Virus record (IMG/VR): IMGVR_UViG_3300033145_001087
Coordinates: 1 to 64,000 of that record
DNA length: 64,000 bases
Reading direction: 5' to 3' (one strand)
Source of the DNA: a virus
The notes beneath the pieces are model-generated. The model had not been told where the DNA came from, made no database searches, and worked only from the letters and a program-made list of their open reading frames with translations. This document shows positions 7,688-15,384 of this stretch, in pieces. The first letter of the stretch is position 1; every line of letters begins with the position of its first letter. The position numbers and the translations under genes were made by a program.

Positions 7688-9031
7688 ATGGAACATAAAG
7701 CACGGGTACTTTTCTCAGCAGATGTATGGGAAAAAATTGAATGGTTTACAAATAACCTTTCAACAGAAATTGGGGCTCTTGGTCGAGTCTCTATAAAAAA
7801 AGAAGACGGTGAGAAATATTATTACGTAGATAAATTATATTTTCCTAAACAAAAAGTTTCAGGAGCAACAGTTCATTTTACACCTGACATGTGGGGGGAT
7901 TTAATTAAAGAACATGGATTAAAAGAAATGACAAAAACAAATTTTTACTGGCATAGGCATCCTGGAAACGCCGCTCATAGTGGAGTAGATGATGAAGATA
8001 CGTTCGAGGCCTTCATGTCTAAAGAAGCAAACCGGTCTCATTTTTTATTTATGCAAACGGCAATAAATAGTAAAGGAGAATGGGATGAAGAACTACGTAT
8101 AGATATAAGGAAACCAATACGTGCAACAATAACGAATGATTGTATTGTTTCAGAAGTAGAAATTTCAAAAGAAGAGGATAAAGTAAAGAAAGAATGTGAG
8201 AAAATAAGGGATGAAGTTATAATAAAAGAGATTATAAAGCCAGTAATATCATATTGGGAACATAAACAGTCCTTCAAAACAAAAGAGGTAAAACAAAATT
8301 GTTTAGTCGAGATAGATGGAATACGGGAAGAGATTGATATAGGTAACTACAAAAGTATTGAAGAAGCCGTTGATGGCGGAAGATTTGGTAAAATTGTATT
8401 ACCTAACGATTTTGATAACGACTTTATTGGAGGAGTCCCAAGTTGTAGGGAAGAAAAATTAGCAATTACTTTTGAGAATGGACAAGTAACAGTTTTTGCG
8501 GGTAAAATTTTTAAGAATATGCTTGAAAAACGCCTAAAAACAAAATTCTTGAAACCCTATGTTAGACAAATAAAAAAGAAAAACACCTCTGGGGACATTA
8601 TTAAATACAATTTACAACCAATTTCAGGAGGTTATAAAAAATTGCGAACAATCTTTTTAAAAATGTATTTCGTATTTTGTAATATGTTATTAAAAGATTA
8701 TAAATACATAATAGATGATATAGAGGAAGAAGATGGTCACCCACCACAAAATTTAGAGAAAGTGGTGAACTCAGATTTAGCCGAATCATATATACTAGAA
8801 GAAACTCCAGAGGTTATAGAAATAATAATAGACCAACTACAAAGCTTTAATACCTTTGATTGGGTAAATGTAAACACTGCTTTACTTACCTGTTCTGAAT
8901 CAAAAGATAGCCTTGGAGAACTAACAAAAACTGATGATGGAGGAAAATTATTTATAACAGGACCTTTATTGATTACCTTAATTAAAGAGATAGAAAAAAC
9001 ATTGGAGATAGAACGAGCAAAGGAGGACTAA
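7688..9031 (+). CDS. JAMM/JAB-type metallopeptidase (deubiquitinase-like)
   Basis: A 447-residue protein. Residues 1-150 carry the JAMM zinc site: Glu27 (STEIGALG), then WHRHPGNAAHSGVDD with His89, His91, Ser98 and Asp101, fitting HxHx(6)SxxD. JAB enzymes cut isopeptide bonds to ubiquitin-like proteins or trim their precursors. The remaining 300 residues are unrecognised, charged and mostly helical. It starts 11 bases after the E2-like gene and ends one base before E1, so the three are cotranslated. In bacterial Ubl operons JAB both matures the Ubl and removes it from targets; that is family knowledge, not seen here. Confidence 0.8.
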   Translation: MEHKARVLFSADVWEKIEWFTNNLSTEIGALGRVSIKKEDGEKYYYVDKLYFPKQKVSGATVHFTPDMWGDLIKEHGLKEMTKTNFYWHRHPGNAAHSGVDDEDTFEAFMSKEANRSHFLFMQTAINSKGEWDEELRIDIRKPIRATITNDCIVSEVEISKEEDKVKKECEKIRDEVIIKEIIKPVISYWEHKQSFKTKEVKQNCLVEIDGIREEIDIGNYKSIEEAVDGGRFGKIVLPNDFDNDFIGGVPSCREEKLAITFENGQVTVFAGKIFKNMLEKRLKTKFLKPYVRQIKKKNTSGDIIKYNLQPISGGYKKLRTIFLKMYFVFCNMLLKDYKYIIDDIEEEDGHPPQNLEKVVNSDLAESYILEETPEVIEIIIDQLQSFNTFDWVNVNTALLTCSESKDSLGELTKTDDGGKLFITGPLLITLIKEIEKTLEIERAKED

Positions 9032-9032
9032 G

Positions 9033-9725
9033 ATGGCAAATAAACTAAACTTGAGTAGGCAAACAAAGATAGTTCCTTATGATAAAATAAACGAATATAC
9101 TTTTAAAGTGTTTGGAGTAGGAAGTATTGGTAGTAAGTTTGTTAGGGAGTTAGCTAAATCAGGAGCAATAAACATTGAAGTATTTGATATGGATATAGTA
9201 GAAGAGGAAAACATTGCCGCACAAGCATATGATTTTGAACATATAGGAAAGAATAAGGTAGATGCATTAGCGGAAATAGTTAAAAAAGGTTCTGGAATAG
9301 ATTTAATAACCGTTCACGGAACTGTCACAAAAGAGACAAAAATAACACCAGAGGCAAATACTATTTATTGTTGTTTTTTCGATAGTTTTGAAGGAAGACA
9401 ATTAATATTTGATAAGATAAAAACATTTCCAACCATTTTTATTGATGGAAGAATAGGTGGGTATAATAAAAGGCATTATCTTGTTGATTGTTCTATTAAG
9501 GAAGATGTAAAAGAATACGATAAAACTTTAAAGACCACAGCAGAAAGCGAATTAGCCTGTGGAGAAAAAGCCAATGCGGCTATAAACTCTATTATAGCAG
9601 GTGAAATTATTATGAATCTTATAACCTTTATCTTAAAAAAGGATTATATACAAACACATATAGGTAGTGTAATGGCACCTAATTCAAATATTAATGTCTT
9701 GAAATTAATAACGGCAACAGAGTGA
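9033..9725 (+). CDS. ThiF/E1-like adenylating enzyme
   Basis: A 230-residue Rossmann protein. VFGVGSIGS is the ATP-binding GxGxxG, and FDMDIVEEENIAAQAY contains the D-x-D-x-V-x-x-x-N pattern of ThiF/MoeB/E1 proteins. ELACGEKA near residue 176 offers the catalytic cysteine, and the segment D-S-F-E-G-R fits the usual metal/ATP region. E1-like enzymes adenylate the C-terminus of a Ubl and pass it to an E2. It lacks a second domain, as in ThiF-type and phage E1s. It follows the JAB gene by one base and is followed by a TNW-tagged gene. Confidence 0.8.
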   Translation: MANKLNLSRQTKIVPYDKINEYTFKVFGVGSIGSKFVRELAKSGAINIEVFDMDIVEEENIAAQAYDFEHIGKNKVDALAEIVKKGSGIDLITVHGTVTKETKITPEANTIYCCFFDSFEGRQLIFDKIKTFPTIFIDGRIGGYNKRHYLVDCSIKEDVKEYDKTLKTTAESELACGEKANAAINSIIAGEIIMNLITFILKKDYIQTHIGSVMAPNSNINVLKLITATE

Positions 9726-9742
9726 CGCCGGGTGATGTAACA

Positions 9743-10003
9743 ATGTGGGAGTTAAAATATAAGCCAGGAACTAAATTAAGGGTACTTACAGATAGGTATA
9801 CTGATGATAATGATAAAAGATACCCTTATATGCGTGTTAATAAAATAATAACAGTTACCTTATGTGTTCAACACAGTCTTGGGTATGATTTTAAAGAAGG
9901 CAGAAAAGGAACAGGATGGGTAAAGAGTTTTATAGAAGATTCAGAAAATTTTGCTGTTGTTCCGTCAAAAATAACGAATTGGAAACAAGAACTGGAGGAA
10001 TAA
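9743..10003 (+). CDS. TNW-tagged small protein next to E1
   Basis: An 86-residue protein ending SKITNWKQELEE. The ATG at 9743 is preceded by GGGTGAT at proper spacing; a GTG at 9722 overlapping the E1 stop is less likely. The body is beta-rich (M-R-V-N-K-I-I-T-V-T-L-C-V). It is the first gene after the Ubl-conjugation cassette and starts the second cluster of tagged proteins. Confidence 0.75.
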   Translation: MWELKYKPGTKLRVLTDRYTDDNDKRYPYMRVNKIITVTLCVQHSLGYDFKEGRKGTGWVKSFIEDSENFAVVPSKITNWKQELEE

Positions 10004-10005
10004 AA

Positions 10006-10179
10006 ATGTGGATAATGTGGAAAATCAATAGGAAAACTAACATACCTGAGAGATTTGATGAAAGCAAAGATGATTCGGTGGAGGAAGATTGTAGGGTAAT
10101 GGAAAGAATGATAGAATTACAAGAGGATAGAGAACATATTTATGCTGTTAGGTTCAATCTGAAAAAAATAGGAGACTAA
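10006..10179 (+). CDS. Small acidic hypothetical protein
   Basis: A 57-residue protein starting MWIMWKINRK. The ATG at 10006 sits eight bases after GGAGG. Central part is acidic and helical. No TNW tail. No family recognised. Confidence 0.6.
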   Translation: MWIMWKINRKTNIPERFDESKDDSVEEDCRVMERMIELQEDREHIYAVRFNLKKIGD

Positions 10180-10180
10180 A

Positions 10181-10468
10181 ATGGGATTAGGCAAATTCAA
10201 ATGTTTAGATTGTAATGTTACTTTTATAGCCGACGATAGACAATGGCATATGGATTGGTGTCCTAAGTGTAAGAAAAACGCCGTTGATTTAGAGGTAGAG
10301 TATTGCAGGCTTATTGGTAATGTTAAAGGTGTTGAAGATTTTAAACCTAATCTTTTCGAGGACGAAAATGATTATCATAGTGCCCTACTTGGGTGGTTAA
10401 ATGATTCAGATGAAGAATATACTTTATATAAGATTGATAGACAATTAATATTAGAAAGGTTAAAATGA
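10181..10468 (+). CDS. Small zinc-ribbon protein
   Basis: A 95-residue protein. CLDC near the N-terminus and WCPKCKK about 17 residues later form a four-cysteine zinc ribbon. The rest is acidic. Possibly a nucleic-acid or protein-binding adaptor. Overlaps the next gene by four bases. Confidence 0.65.
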   Translation: MGLGKFKCLDCNVTFIADDRQWHMDWCPKCKKNAVDLEVEYCRLIGNVKGVEDFKPNLFEDENDYHSALLGWLNDSDEEYTLYKIDRQLILERLK

Positions 10469-10671
10469 GACCTAAAAATAGAATACCAAGAATCTTAGGT
10501 AAATTACAAACAATTTGGGAACTCTCCCCAGATTTAAGATTTTATCAGTTATTAATAGTATATGCAGGATTAGATATAATACATTTATCCTCACCTAGTG
10601 TAGTTTTCAATATTGAAGATGATAAATTAGAGGAAATGTTAGATAGAGTTATCAAAACTTTAAAGAAATAG
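10465..10671 (+). CDS. Small hypothetical protein
   Basis: A 68-residue protein with a basic N-terminus (R-P-K-N-R-I-P-R-I-L) and a helical remainder. Coupled to the zinc-ribbon gene by an ATGA-type overlap. Unrecognised. Confidence 0.55.
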   Translation: MRPKNRIPRILGKLQTIWELSPDLRFYQLLIVYAGLDIIHLSSPSVVFNIEDDKLEEMLDRVIKTLKK

Positions 10672-10681
10672 GGGGAACACA

Positions 10682-10930
10682 ATGACAGAATTCAATATTG
10701 GGGATAGAGTTAGAGTTAGACCTGACTCCACTTGTGACCAATGTGAAAAAAAGGTATGGAAAATTGTAGGCAAAGAGAATGGGGGAATGGGGGGTATAGA
10801 ATATCAAATCTCAGCTCCTTGTGGTTTATGTGCCCGAAAAGATTATTTTATACTAGTAAAAAAGAAAATTAAAAAGATTACAAATTGGAAAAAGGAGATA
10901 AAAAATGGAAGAACAAAAGGAAAAGAATAA
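10682..10930 (+). CDS. TNW-tagged SH3-like protein with zinc site
   Basis: An 82-residue protein opening FNIGDRVRVRPD, then CDQC and CGLC, a likely zinc site inserted in the barrel, and ending KKITNWKKEIK followed by eight more residues. It is the only tagged protein with a clear extension beyond the tag, and that extension lies where the gene overlaps the next one, so it may be forced by the overlap. Confidence 0.7.
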   Translation: MTEFNIGDRVRVRPDSTCDQCEKKVWKIVGKENGGMGGIEYQISAPCGLCARKDYFILVKKKIKKITNWKKEIKNGRTKGKE

Positions 10931-11786
10931 ATTGGTCCCGCAATCTAGGATTTCACCTTCATCGGTGAATACCTGGTATAAATGCCCAAGAGAATACTTC
11001 TTTTCTTATATCTTAAAAAAGGATACGGGTACTAATATATATTTTATACAAGGAAGTATAATACATAAAGTTTTGGAAACTTTTTTCAAGACCTATAAAC
11101 CAAATGGTCGCAACCATATAATATATTTATTTAAAAAAAATTGGGGAAGTTATAAAAATAAATTATTAACATTAGAAATCCCACCAAAAAAAATCCACCA
11201 ACATAAAAAAGAGTCATTTATGCAGATATTACGATATTTTAATAAATTTAAAGATGTTAGTGATGGGCTTATTAAATTAGGTAAAGCAGAGAACGAACGA
11301 CACGCTTTTTATTTACTTAAACCCAAGATAAAAGAATTGTGGGTAGAGGATAAAGAATTACACTGTGGGGGATTTATAGATAGAATACATACAGATTATA
11401 ATAATCTTGTTACACTAGGAGATTATAAAACAGGTAATAGGTTTGGTATTGGTCTATCAAAAGATAATAGAAGGCAACTATCTATATATGCGTTGCTCTA
11501 TAAGAATCAAACTGGAATAACAGCCGACGCAGTGTCTATAATATTCCTTCGTTATGGCGAGGAACTCATTCTGGAAGTTACACCCTCGCTTCTTAAATAC
11601 GCTAGAGACACCATATTAAATGTATGGGATAAAACTCGTTCTACGGATATGTCTAATTACCCTGTCAAAGAGGGTAAATTATGTCGGTGGTGTAACTTCC
11701 AAAAAATTTGCTCTGGTGAAACGGAATGTAAAGAAAAGATAAGAAAAGAAAAAATGAAAAGGTTAATAAAGAAGGCAAAAAAATGA
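10905..11786 (+). CDS. RecB/Cas4-family nuclease (PD-(D/E)XK, Fe-S type)
   Basis: A 293-residue protein. The N-terminal SPSSVNTWYKCPREYFF is the usual opening of RecB-type nucleases (PDDEXK_1). FIDRI and GDYKTGN provide the active-site Asp and the D-x-K lysine, QLSIYALLY is the conserved glutamine motif, and the N-terminal cysteine plus CRWCNFQKIC form the four-cysteine iron-sulphur cluster seen in AddB and Cas4. Such enzymes resect DNA ends in recombination-linked replication. No cas genes are nearby, so CRISPR adaptation is not implied. Confidence 0.85.
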   Translation: MEEQKEKNKLVPQSRISPSSVNTWYKCPREYFFSYILKKDTGTNIYFIQGSIIHKVLETFFKTYKPNGRNHIIYLFKKNWGSYKNKLLTLEIPPKKIHQHKKESFMQILRYFNKFKDVSDGLIKLGKAENERHAFYLLKPKIKELWVEDKELHCGGFIDRIHTDYNNLVTLGDYKTGNRFGIGLSKDNRRQLSIYALLYKNQTGITADAVSIIFLRYGEELILEVTPSLLKYARDTILNVWDKTRSTDMSNYPVKEGKLCRWCNFQKICSGETECKEKIRKEKMKRLIKKAKK

Positions 11787-12043
11787 TTACTAAATTTATA
11801 TCTGGAAAGTATTATAGGTTAGCTAAAGAAGGATATGATATTGTTGAATGGAATGAAGCAGGTGCTATGAATTTCCTAAAAGATGAAAAACTTCATCTAT
11901 GTAAAGAAGGATATGAGATTCAAGCTAGTTTTTTTGACTCGCCTGAACCAAATAGATTATGGGTGTTTAGTAATGCTTTAGAATATTTTTATGAAACTTT
12001 GCCGAAAGTAACAAATTGGAAAGAAGAAATGAAAGGTTATTAA
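11783..12043 (+). CDS. TNW-tagged small protein
   Basis: An 86-residue protein opening FISGKYYRLAKEGY and ending PKVTNWKEEMKGY. The body does not have the usual GDxV opening, so the tag is attached to more than one kind of body. Overlaps the nuclease stop by four bases. Function unknown. Confidence 0.7.
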   Translation: MITKFISGKYYRLAKEGYDIVEWNEAGAMNFLKDEKLHLCKEGYEIQASFFDSPEPNRLWVFSNALEYFYETLPKVTNWKEEMKGY

Positions 12044-12044
12044 A

Positions 12045-12329
12045 ATGGAAAAACTAAAAATTACGGATATTAAAATTCAAGATAGAATTATTGCCTATAA
12101 TGTCTCTAATGAAGAAAAGTATAGGGGAACCGTTTTAATAAAAAGACTAAATCATATTCAAATTAAGAGGGATGATGAAATGACGGGAGGAGGAAATGAA
12201 CTAAGGGGATACGGGACTTTATGGCGTTGTCCTAGACGAAGTAATGGTGACATAGACCCTGATTGTGGACATACAGGGTTTATGGTAAAAGAAACAGTCA
12301 CTAATTGGAGAAAGGAGATAGAAGATTAA
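12045..12329 (+). CDS. TNW-tagged small protein
   Basis: A 94-residue protein ending ETVTNWRKEIED. The body begins ITDIKIQDRIIAYNV and looks beta-rich. It closes the second run of tagged genes (9743 to 12329); the next gene has its own promoter. Confidence 0.7.
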   Translation: MEKLKITDIKIQDRIIAYNVSNEEKYRGTVLIKRLNHIQIKRDDEMTGGGNELRGYGTLWRCPRRSNGDIDPDCGHTGFMVKETVTNWRKEIED

Positions 12330-12350
12330 AGTTTAATCCTATTTAAAAAC

Positions 12351-12366
12351 AAAACATTTATAAATA
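12351..12366 (+). promoter_or_regulatory. Archaeal TATA promoter
   Basis: AAAACATTTATAAATA in a short gap, about 50 bases before the ATG at 12417. Confidence 0.6.
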
Positions 12367-12416
12367 ACTATTAATGGTTATTATCAATAAGATAAAAAGT
12401 TTATGGAGGATTCAAA

Positions 12417-12743
12417 ATGGAAGAAGAAAAATTTATATGTCCTGAATGTAAAACAATGATTACACAAGCCGAAATAACTGCTGAGGTAGAAAATGGCGGT
12501 ATGGGAATGTGTATGTGTAAGTATTGTATAACAGATAAAACAACGGGGGATGTTAATTACCTAAGAGAATATGTAGAATATGTTTCCTATCTGCCATATA
12601 GAAAAAATGAATTATATCAAAAAGCAAAAGCCCTTTATTTTGAAAAAGTTTTTAGTAAAAAAGGATGGAAACAAATGATAAAATTATTATCAAAAAAAGA
12701 ACAGGAGGAACTTAAATTTATAGAAAAGAGTGGAAAGGAGTGA
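12417..12743 (+). CDS. Zinc-ribbon protein
   Basis: A 108-residue protein with its own promoter. CPEC near the N-terminus and C-M-C-K-Y-C about 20 residues later form a zinc site. The C-terminal half is helical and lysine-rich. Its last codons form the left arm of a long hairpin. Function not recognised. Confidence 0.65.
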   Translation: MEEEKFICPECKTMITQAEITAEVENGGMGMCMCKYCITDKTTGDVNYLREYVEYVSYLPYRKNELYQKAKALYFEKVFSKKGWKQMIKLLSKKEQEELKFIEKSGKE

Positions 12744-12800
12744 AGTATATTGCCTCCCTCCGAATAAATATTTTTACTCCTTTCCACTTTTATTTTTATT
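12729..12800 (+). terminator. Long hairpin followed by T-rich tract
   Basis: AGTGGAAAGGAGT (12729-12741) pairs perfectly over 13 bp with ACTCCTTTCCACT (12776-12788), followed by TTTATTTTTATT. The left arm overlaps the end of the zinc-ribbon gene. Likely a transcription terminator. Confidence 0.55.
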
Positions 12801-12821
12801 AATTAAAACGAGGTAATAAAA

Positions 12822-13103
12822 ATGATTAAAAAACTAAAAGAACTATTCAAATCTAAACTTAAGGGATTTATTCCCAATATGGATGCACCTACGATTGAAA
12901 AAGAATTAATAATATTAGATATAGTTAGATATAGGAAGTGTCTTTTATTATATATAGATGATAAAGGACAACTAAAATATTTTGCCAATAGGTTTACAAA
13001 ATTTGAATTACCAGTTATAACCAGAATATCAGAACAAATGTTTTTTGAACAATTAGAACCTAAACAAAGAGAAGCCCCCCCTGATTTAAGTTATATTGCT
13101 TAG
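12822..13103 (+). CDS. Small hypothetical protein
   Basis: A 93-residue protein, basic N-terminus then mixed beta/helical. Good ribosome site (GAGGTAA). It lies between a terminator hairpin and a homing-endonuclease promoter. Unrecognised. Confidence 0.6.
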   Translation: MIKKLKELFKSKLKGFIPNMDAPTIEKELIILDIVRYRKCLLLYIDDKGQLKYFANRFTKFELPVITRISEQMFFEQLEPKQREAPPDLSYIA

Positions 13104-13133
13104 AATAAAAAGTTTACTACTGATACGCAAACC

Positions 13134-13147
13134 AAAACATTTATATA
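13134..13147 (+). promoter_or_regulatory. TATA promoter of the homing endonuclease gene
   Basis: AAAACATTTATATA followed by GGAGAACATTCATTATATTA in pieces: an extended promoter form shared with 25310 and with the minus-strand promoter at 60060. It ends 35 bases before the ATG at 13183. Confidence 0.7.
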
Positions 13148-13182
13148 GGAGAACATTCATTATATTACCTAAAGGTGGTATA

Positions 13183-13860
13183 ATGATAAACAATATTAAA
13201 TGTTATTGTGTGATATGTAATAAATTAATAGGAACATATTATCCTTCACAAACAAGGAAAACATGCAGTCTTACCTGTAAAAAAAAATTACATTCAAAAA
13301 ATAATACAGGAAAAGGTAACCCAAACTATAAGAACGGAAAAACAATAGAAAACCGATGTCAAAAGTGTAATTGTTTAATAGATAGTAGGTCGATACATTG
13401 TTATAAATGCAGAAATATAGTTACTCCCGGTTTCAAAGGTAAAAAACATACAAAACAAACAAAAAAATTAATAGGAAAAAAATCCAAAGCAAAATTTACA
13501 AAAGAATATAAAGAAAAAATTAGGGAAAAACATCGAGGAAAGAAAAAAAGGGCAATCAACGGATATATATTAATTAAAGATTATCAACATCCGAATAGAA
13601 ATGCTCAAAATGACGTATTAGAACATATAAAAATAATGAGTAGTTATATAGGAAGACCAATTAAAAAAGGAGAAGTAATACATCATATTAATATGGTAAG
13701 GAATGATAATAGAATTGAAAATTTATATCTTTCAACGAGGGGAAAACATATGAAAATACACGGAACACTTAATACATTAGTAAAAGATTTATTAAAAAAC
13801 AATATTATACATTTTAAAAATGGTAAGTATTTATTAAATCCCTTACGGAGGTGGTGTTAA
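13183..13860 (+). CDS. HNH homing endonuclease
   Basis: A 225-residue protein starting at the ATG after GGTGGT. It has N-terminal C-x2-C zinc pairs, a G-N-P-N-Y-K-N-G and K-G-K-K-H-T-K-Q-T-K NUMOD-type DNA-binding region, and an HNH site HHINMVRNDNRIENLYL. Homing endonucleases cut DNA lacking them and spread by repair. It carries its own promoter and sits directly upstream of the broken phosphoesterase gene, so its arrival may have disturbed that region. Confidence 0.85.
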   Translation: MINNIKCYCVICNKLIGTYYPSQTRKTCSLTCKKKLHSKNNTGKGNPNYKNGKTIENRCQKCNCLIDSRSIHCYKCRNIVTPGFKGKKHTKQTKKLIGKKSKAKFTKEYKEKIREKHRGKKKRAINGYILIKDYQHPNRNAQNDVLEHIKIMSSYIGRPIKKGEVIHHINMVRNDNRIENLYLSTRGKHMKIHGTLNTLVKDLLKNNIIHFKNGKYLLNPLRRWC

Positions 13861-13861
13861 A

Positions 13862-14378
13862 ATGAGATATTGGTTCACCGCCGATACTCATTATTGAGTA
13901 TGGGCATAAAAATATAATAAAATATACTAATAGACCTTTTAAAAGTATAGAACATATGGACAAGGTATTAATACGTAACTGGAATGAACGAGTTAAGCCG
14001 GAAGATACCATTTTTCATTTAGGAGACTTTTGTTTTAAAGGGGGTGAAGAAGGAGGAAAAAAGATTGCCGCCTTCTATGAAAAACAACTTAATGGAAAAA
14101 TAATCCTTATTAAAGGAAACCACGACCATAATAATTCATCTAAAACAATTATAGAGGATGTTATTATTAAACACGGTGGTAAACATTTCCACTTAGTCCA
14201 CGACCCTAAAGACGCAGAAGGAGAATATAGTCTTTGTGGACATATTCATAAGAATTGGAAAAGTAAAAAAATAGGGGAAAATATTATTATAAATGTAGGA
14301 GTAGATGTGTGGGATTTTAGACCAATAACAATTCAAGAAATATTAGGAGAAATATCAAAAATAAAAAGAGGTACATAA
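13862..14378 (+). pseudogene. Metallophosphoesterase, frameshifted near its start
   Basis: The first eleven codons give MRYWFTADTHY, the normal N-terminus of a calcineurin-like phosphoesterase with the D-x-H metal pair, then a TGA at 13895. The continuation G-H-K-N-I-I-K-Y-T-N-R-P resumes in another frame from 13902. Removing seven bases (TGAGTAT) would restore THYGHK. Downstream, HLGDFC, KGNHDH and CGHIHK complete the metal site. An internal ATG at 13956 could give a 140-residue protein, but it would lack the first metal ligands. Either a real mutation or a sequencing/assembly error. Confidence 0.75.
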
Positions 14379-14379
14379 A

Positions 14380-14520
14380 ATGGGAGTATATTTTTATATC
14401 AAAGCAACCATTAAAGGTCAAATAAAATCATACGAAGAAAGTGGTATAGCAGCGGCAGAATTAAATTTAGTTGCTAAAAAATATGGGTTAGATATAGTAT
14501 TTGATAATGAGGAGGATTGA
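14380..14520 (+). CDS. Small hypothetical protein
   Basis: A 46-residue protein, MGVYFYIKATIKG..., ending FDNEED. It begins one base after the phosphoesterase stop; a weak GAGGTA precedes it. Unrecognised. Confidence 0.5.
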   Translation: MGVYFYIKATIKGQIKSYEESGIAAAELNLVAKKYGLDIVFDNEED

Positions 14521-14523
14521 AAA

Positions 14524-14694
14524 ATGGCAGGAAAACAAATAGAATTATTAACCGTTCCTTATTATGACCCTGATATGGAAGGAGTTAGGCGAGTAGCTAA
14601 TAAAAAATTCCTTATGTATCAAGAAAAAATTAAGGGAATCATTGAAACTTATAGTGACGGTAAATATATATTAGATACTTTAGGATTAAGATAA
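14524..14694 (+). CDS. Small hypothetical protein
   Basis: A 56-residue protein, MAGKQIELLTVPYYDPD..., preceded by GAGGATTG. Mixed charged and helical. No family recognised. Confidence 0.5.
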   Translation: MAGKQIELLTVPYYDPDMEGVRRVANKKFLMYQEKIKGIIETYSDGKYILDTLGLR

Positions 14695-14723
14695 TTAAAA
14701 TAAAAAACAAAAGGTGAGGTAAG

Positions 14724-15107
14724 ATGAATGAAACAAATTATAATTTTGCAATGTTTGGAAAAGAATATCTGGACAAAGCAATAGAAGGAATACAGATAAT
14801 GGCACCGAAAGCATTTTGGTACCTGCAATGGAAGTGCTGGATTGATGTTATAGGGTATCTTTTGTTACTTATAATAGGAACAATTTACATCCTAAAATTT
14901 AAAATGGTCTGGCAAATATTAGCAAAAAAAGTTGAAGAAGGGTCTTATGATGATGAAGGGTGGGTAATATTACAACTCTTTTCAGTAATAGTATTGACAA
15001 TAATTATTATTACTATGATTTGTATAATTAAACCGCTAGTAGTATCATTAACACCAATTTGTCCGATAGATAAAGCGATTGAAATAGGTAAATCATTATT
15101 ACCTTAA
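14724..15107 (+). CDS. Two-helix membrane protein
   Basis: A 127-residue protein with two strong membrane segments, at about residues 39-58 (IDVIGYLLLLIIGTIYIL) and 83-108 (LQLFSVIVLTIIII...CII), separated by a charged loop. GGTGAGG precedes the start. It may act at the host membrane; a holin-like role cannot be excluded but it is far from the late genes. Confidence 0.65.
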   Translation: MNETNYNFAMFGKEYLDKAIEGIQIMAPKAFWYLQWKCWIDVIGYLLLLIIGTIYILKFKMVWQILAKKVEEGSYDDEGWVILQLFSVIVLTIIIITMICIIKPLVVSLTPICPIDKAIEIGKSLLP

Positions 15108-15119
15108 AGGGTGAATACT

Positions 15120-15377
15120 ATGACTGAAAAGGAAGATGCTATAATAGAACAAATAGACAATGATGAACCAAATAAAGTAGCCGTTTTATTATACGATACA
15201 GAAGGAGAACAAATATTAACTACTGTTATAGATTTGACTACCCGGAATGACGCCGAATCAGAATATAATATCGTTGGTGAACTCATAGATGGGTCAGTTA
15301 GACTTAAATCAGATGAATCGGTAGAAGAATTTGATTATGAATCTTATACAGGAGTAGATATTGATGAAGATGAATAA
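15120..15377 (+). CDS. Small acidic hypothetical protein
   Basis: An 85-residue, strongly acidic protein, start chosen at the ATG after GGGTGA (a GTG three codons earlier is the ribosome site itself). Beta-rich middle (VAVLLYDTEGEQILTTVIDL). Acidic viral proteins of this size often mimic DNA or bind basic partners, but nothing specific supports that here. Confidence 0.55.
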   Translation: MTEKEDAIIEQIDNDEPNKVAVLLYDTEGEQILTTVIDLTTRNDAESEYNIVGELIDGSVRLKSDESVEEFDYESYTGVDIDEDE

Positions 15378-15384
15378 TAATATC

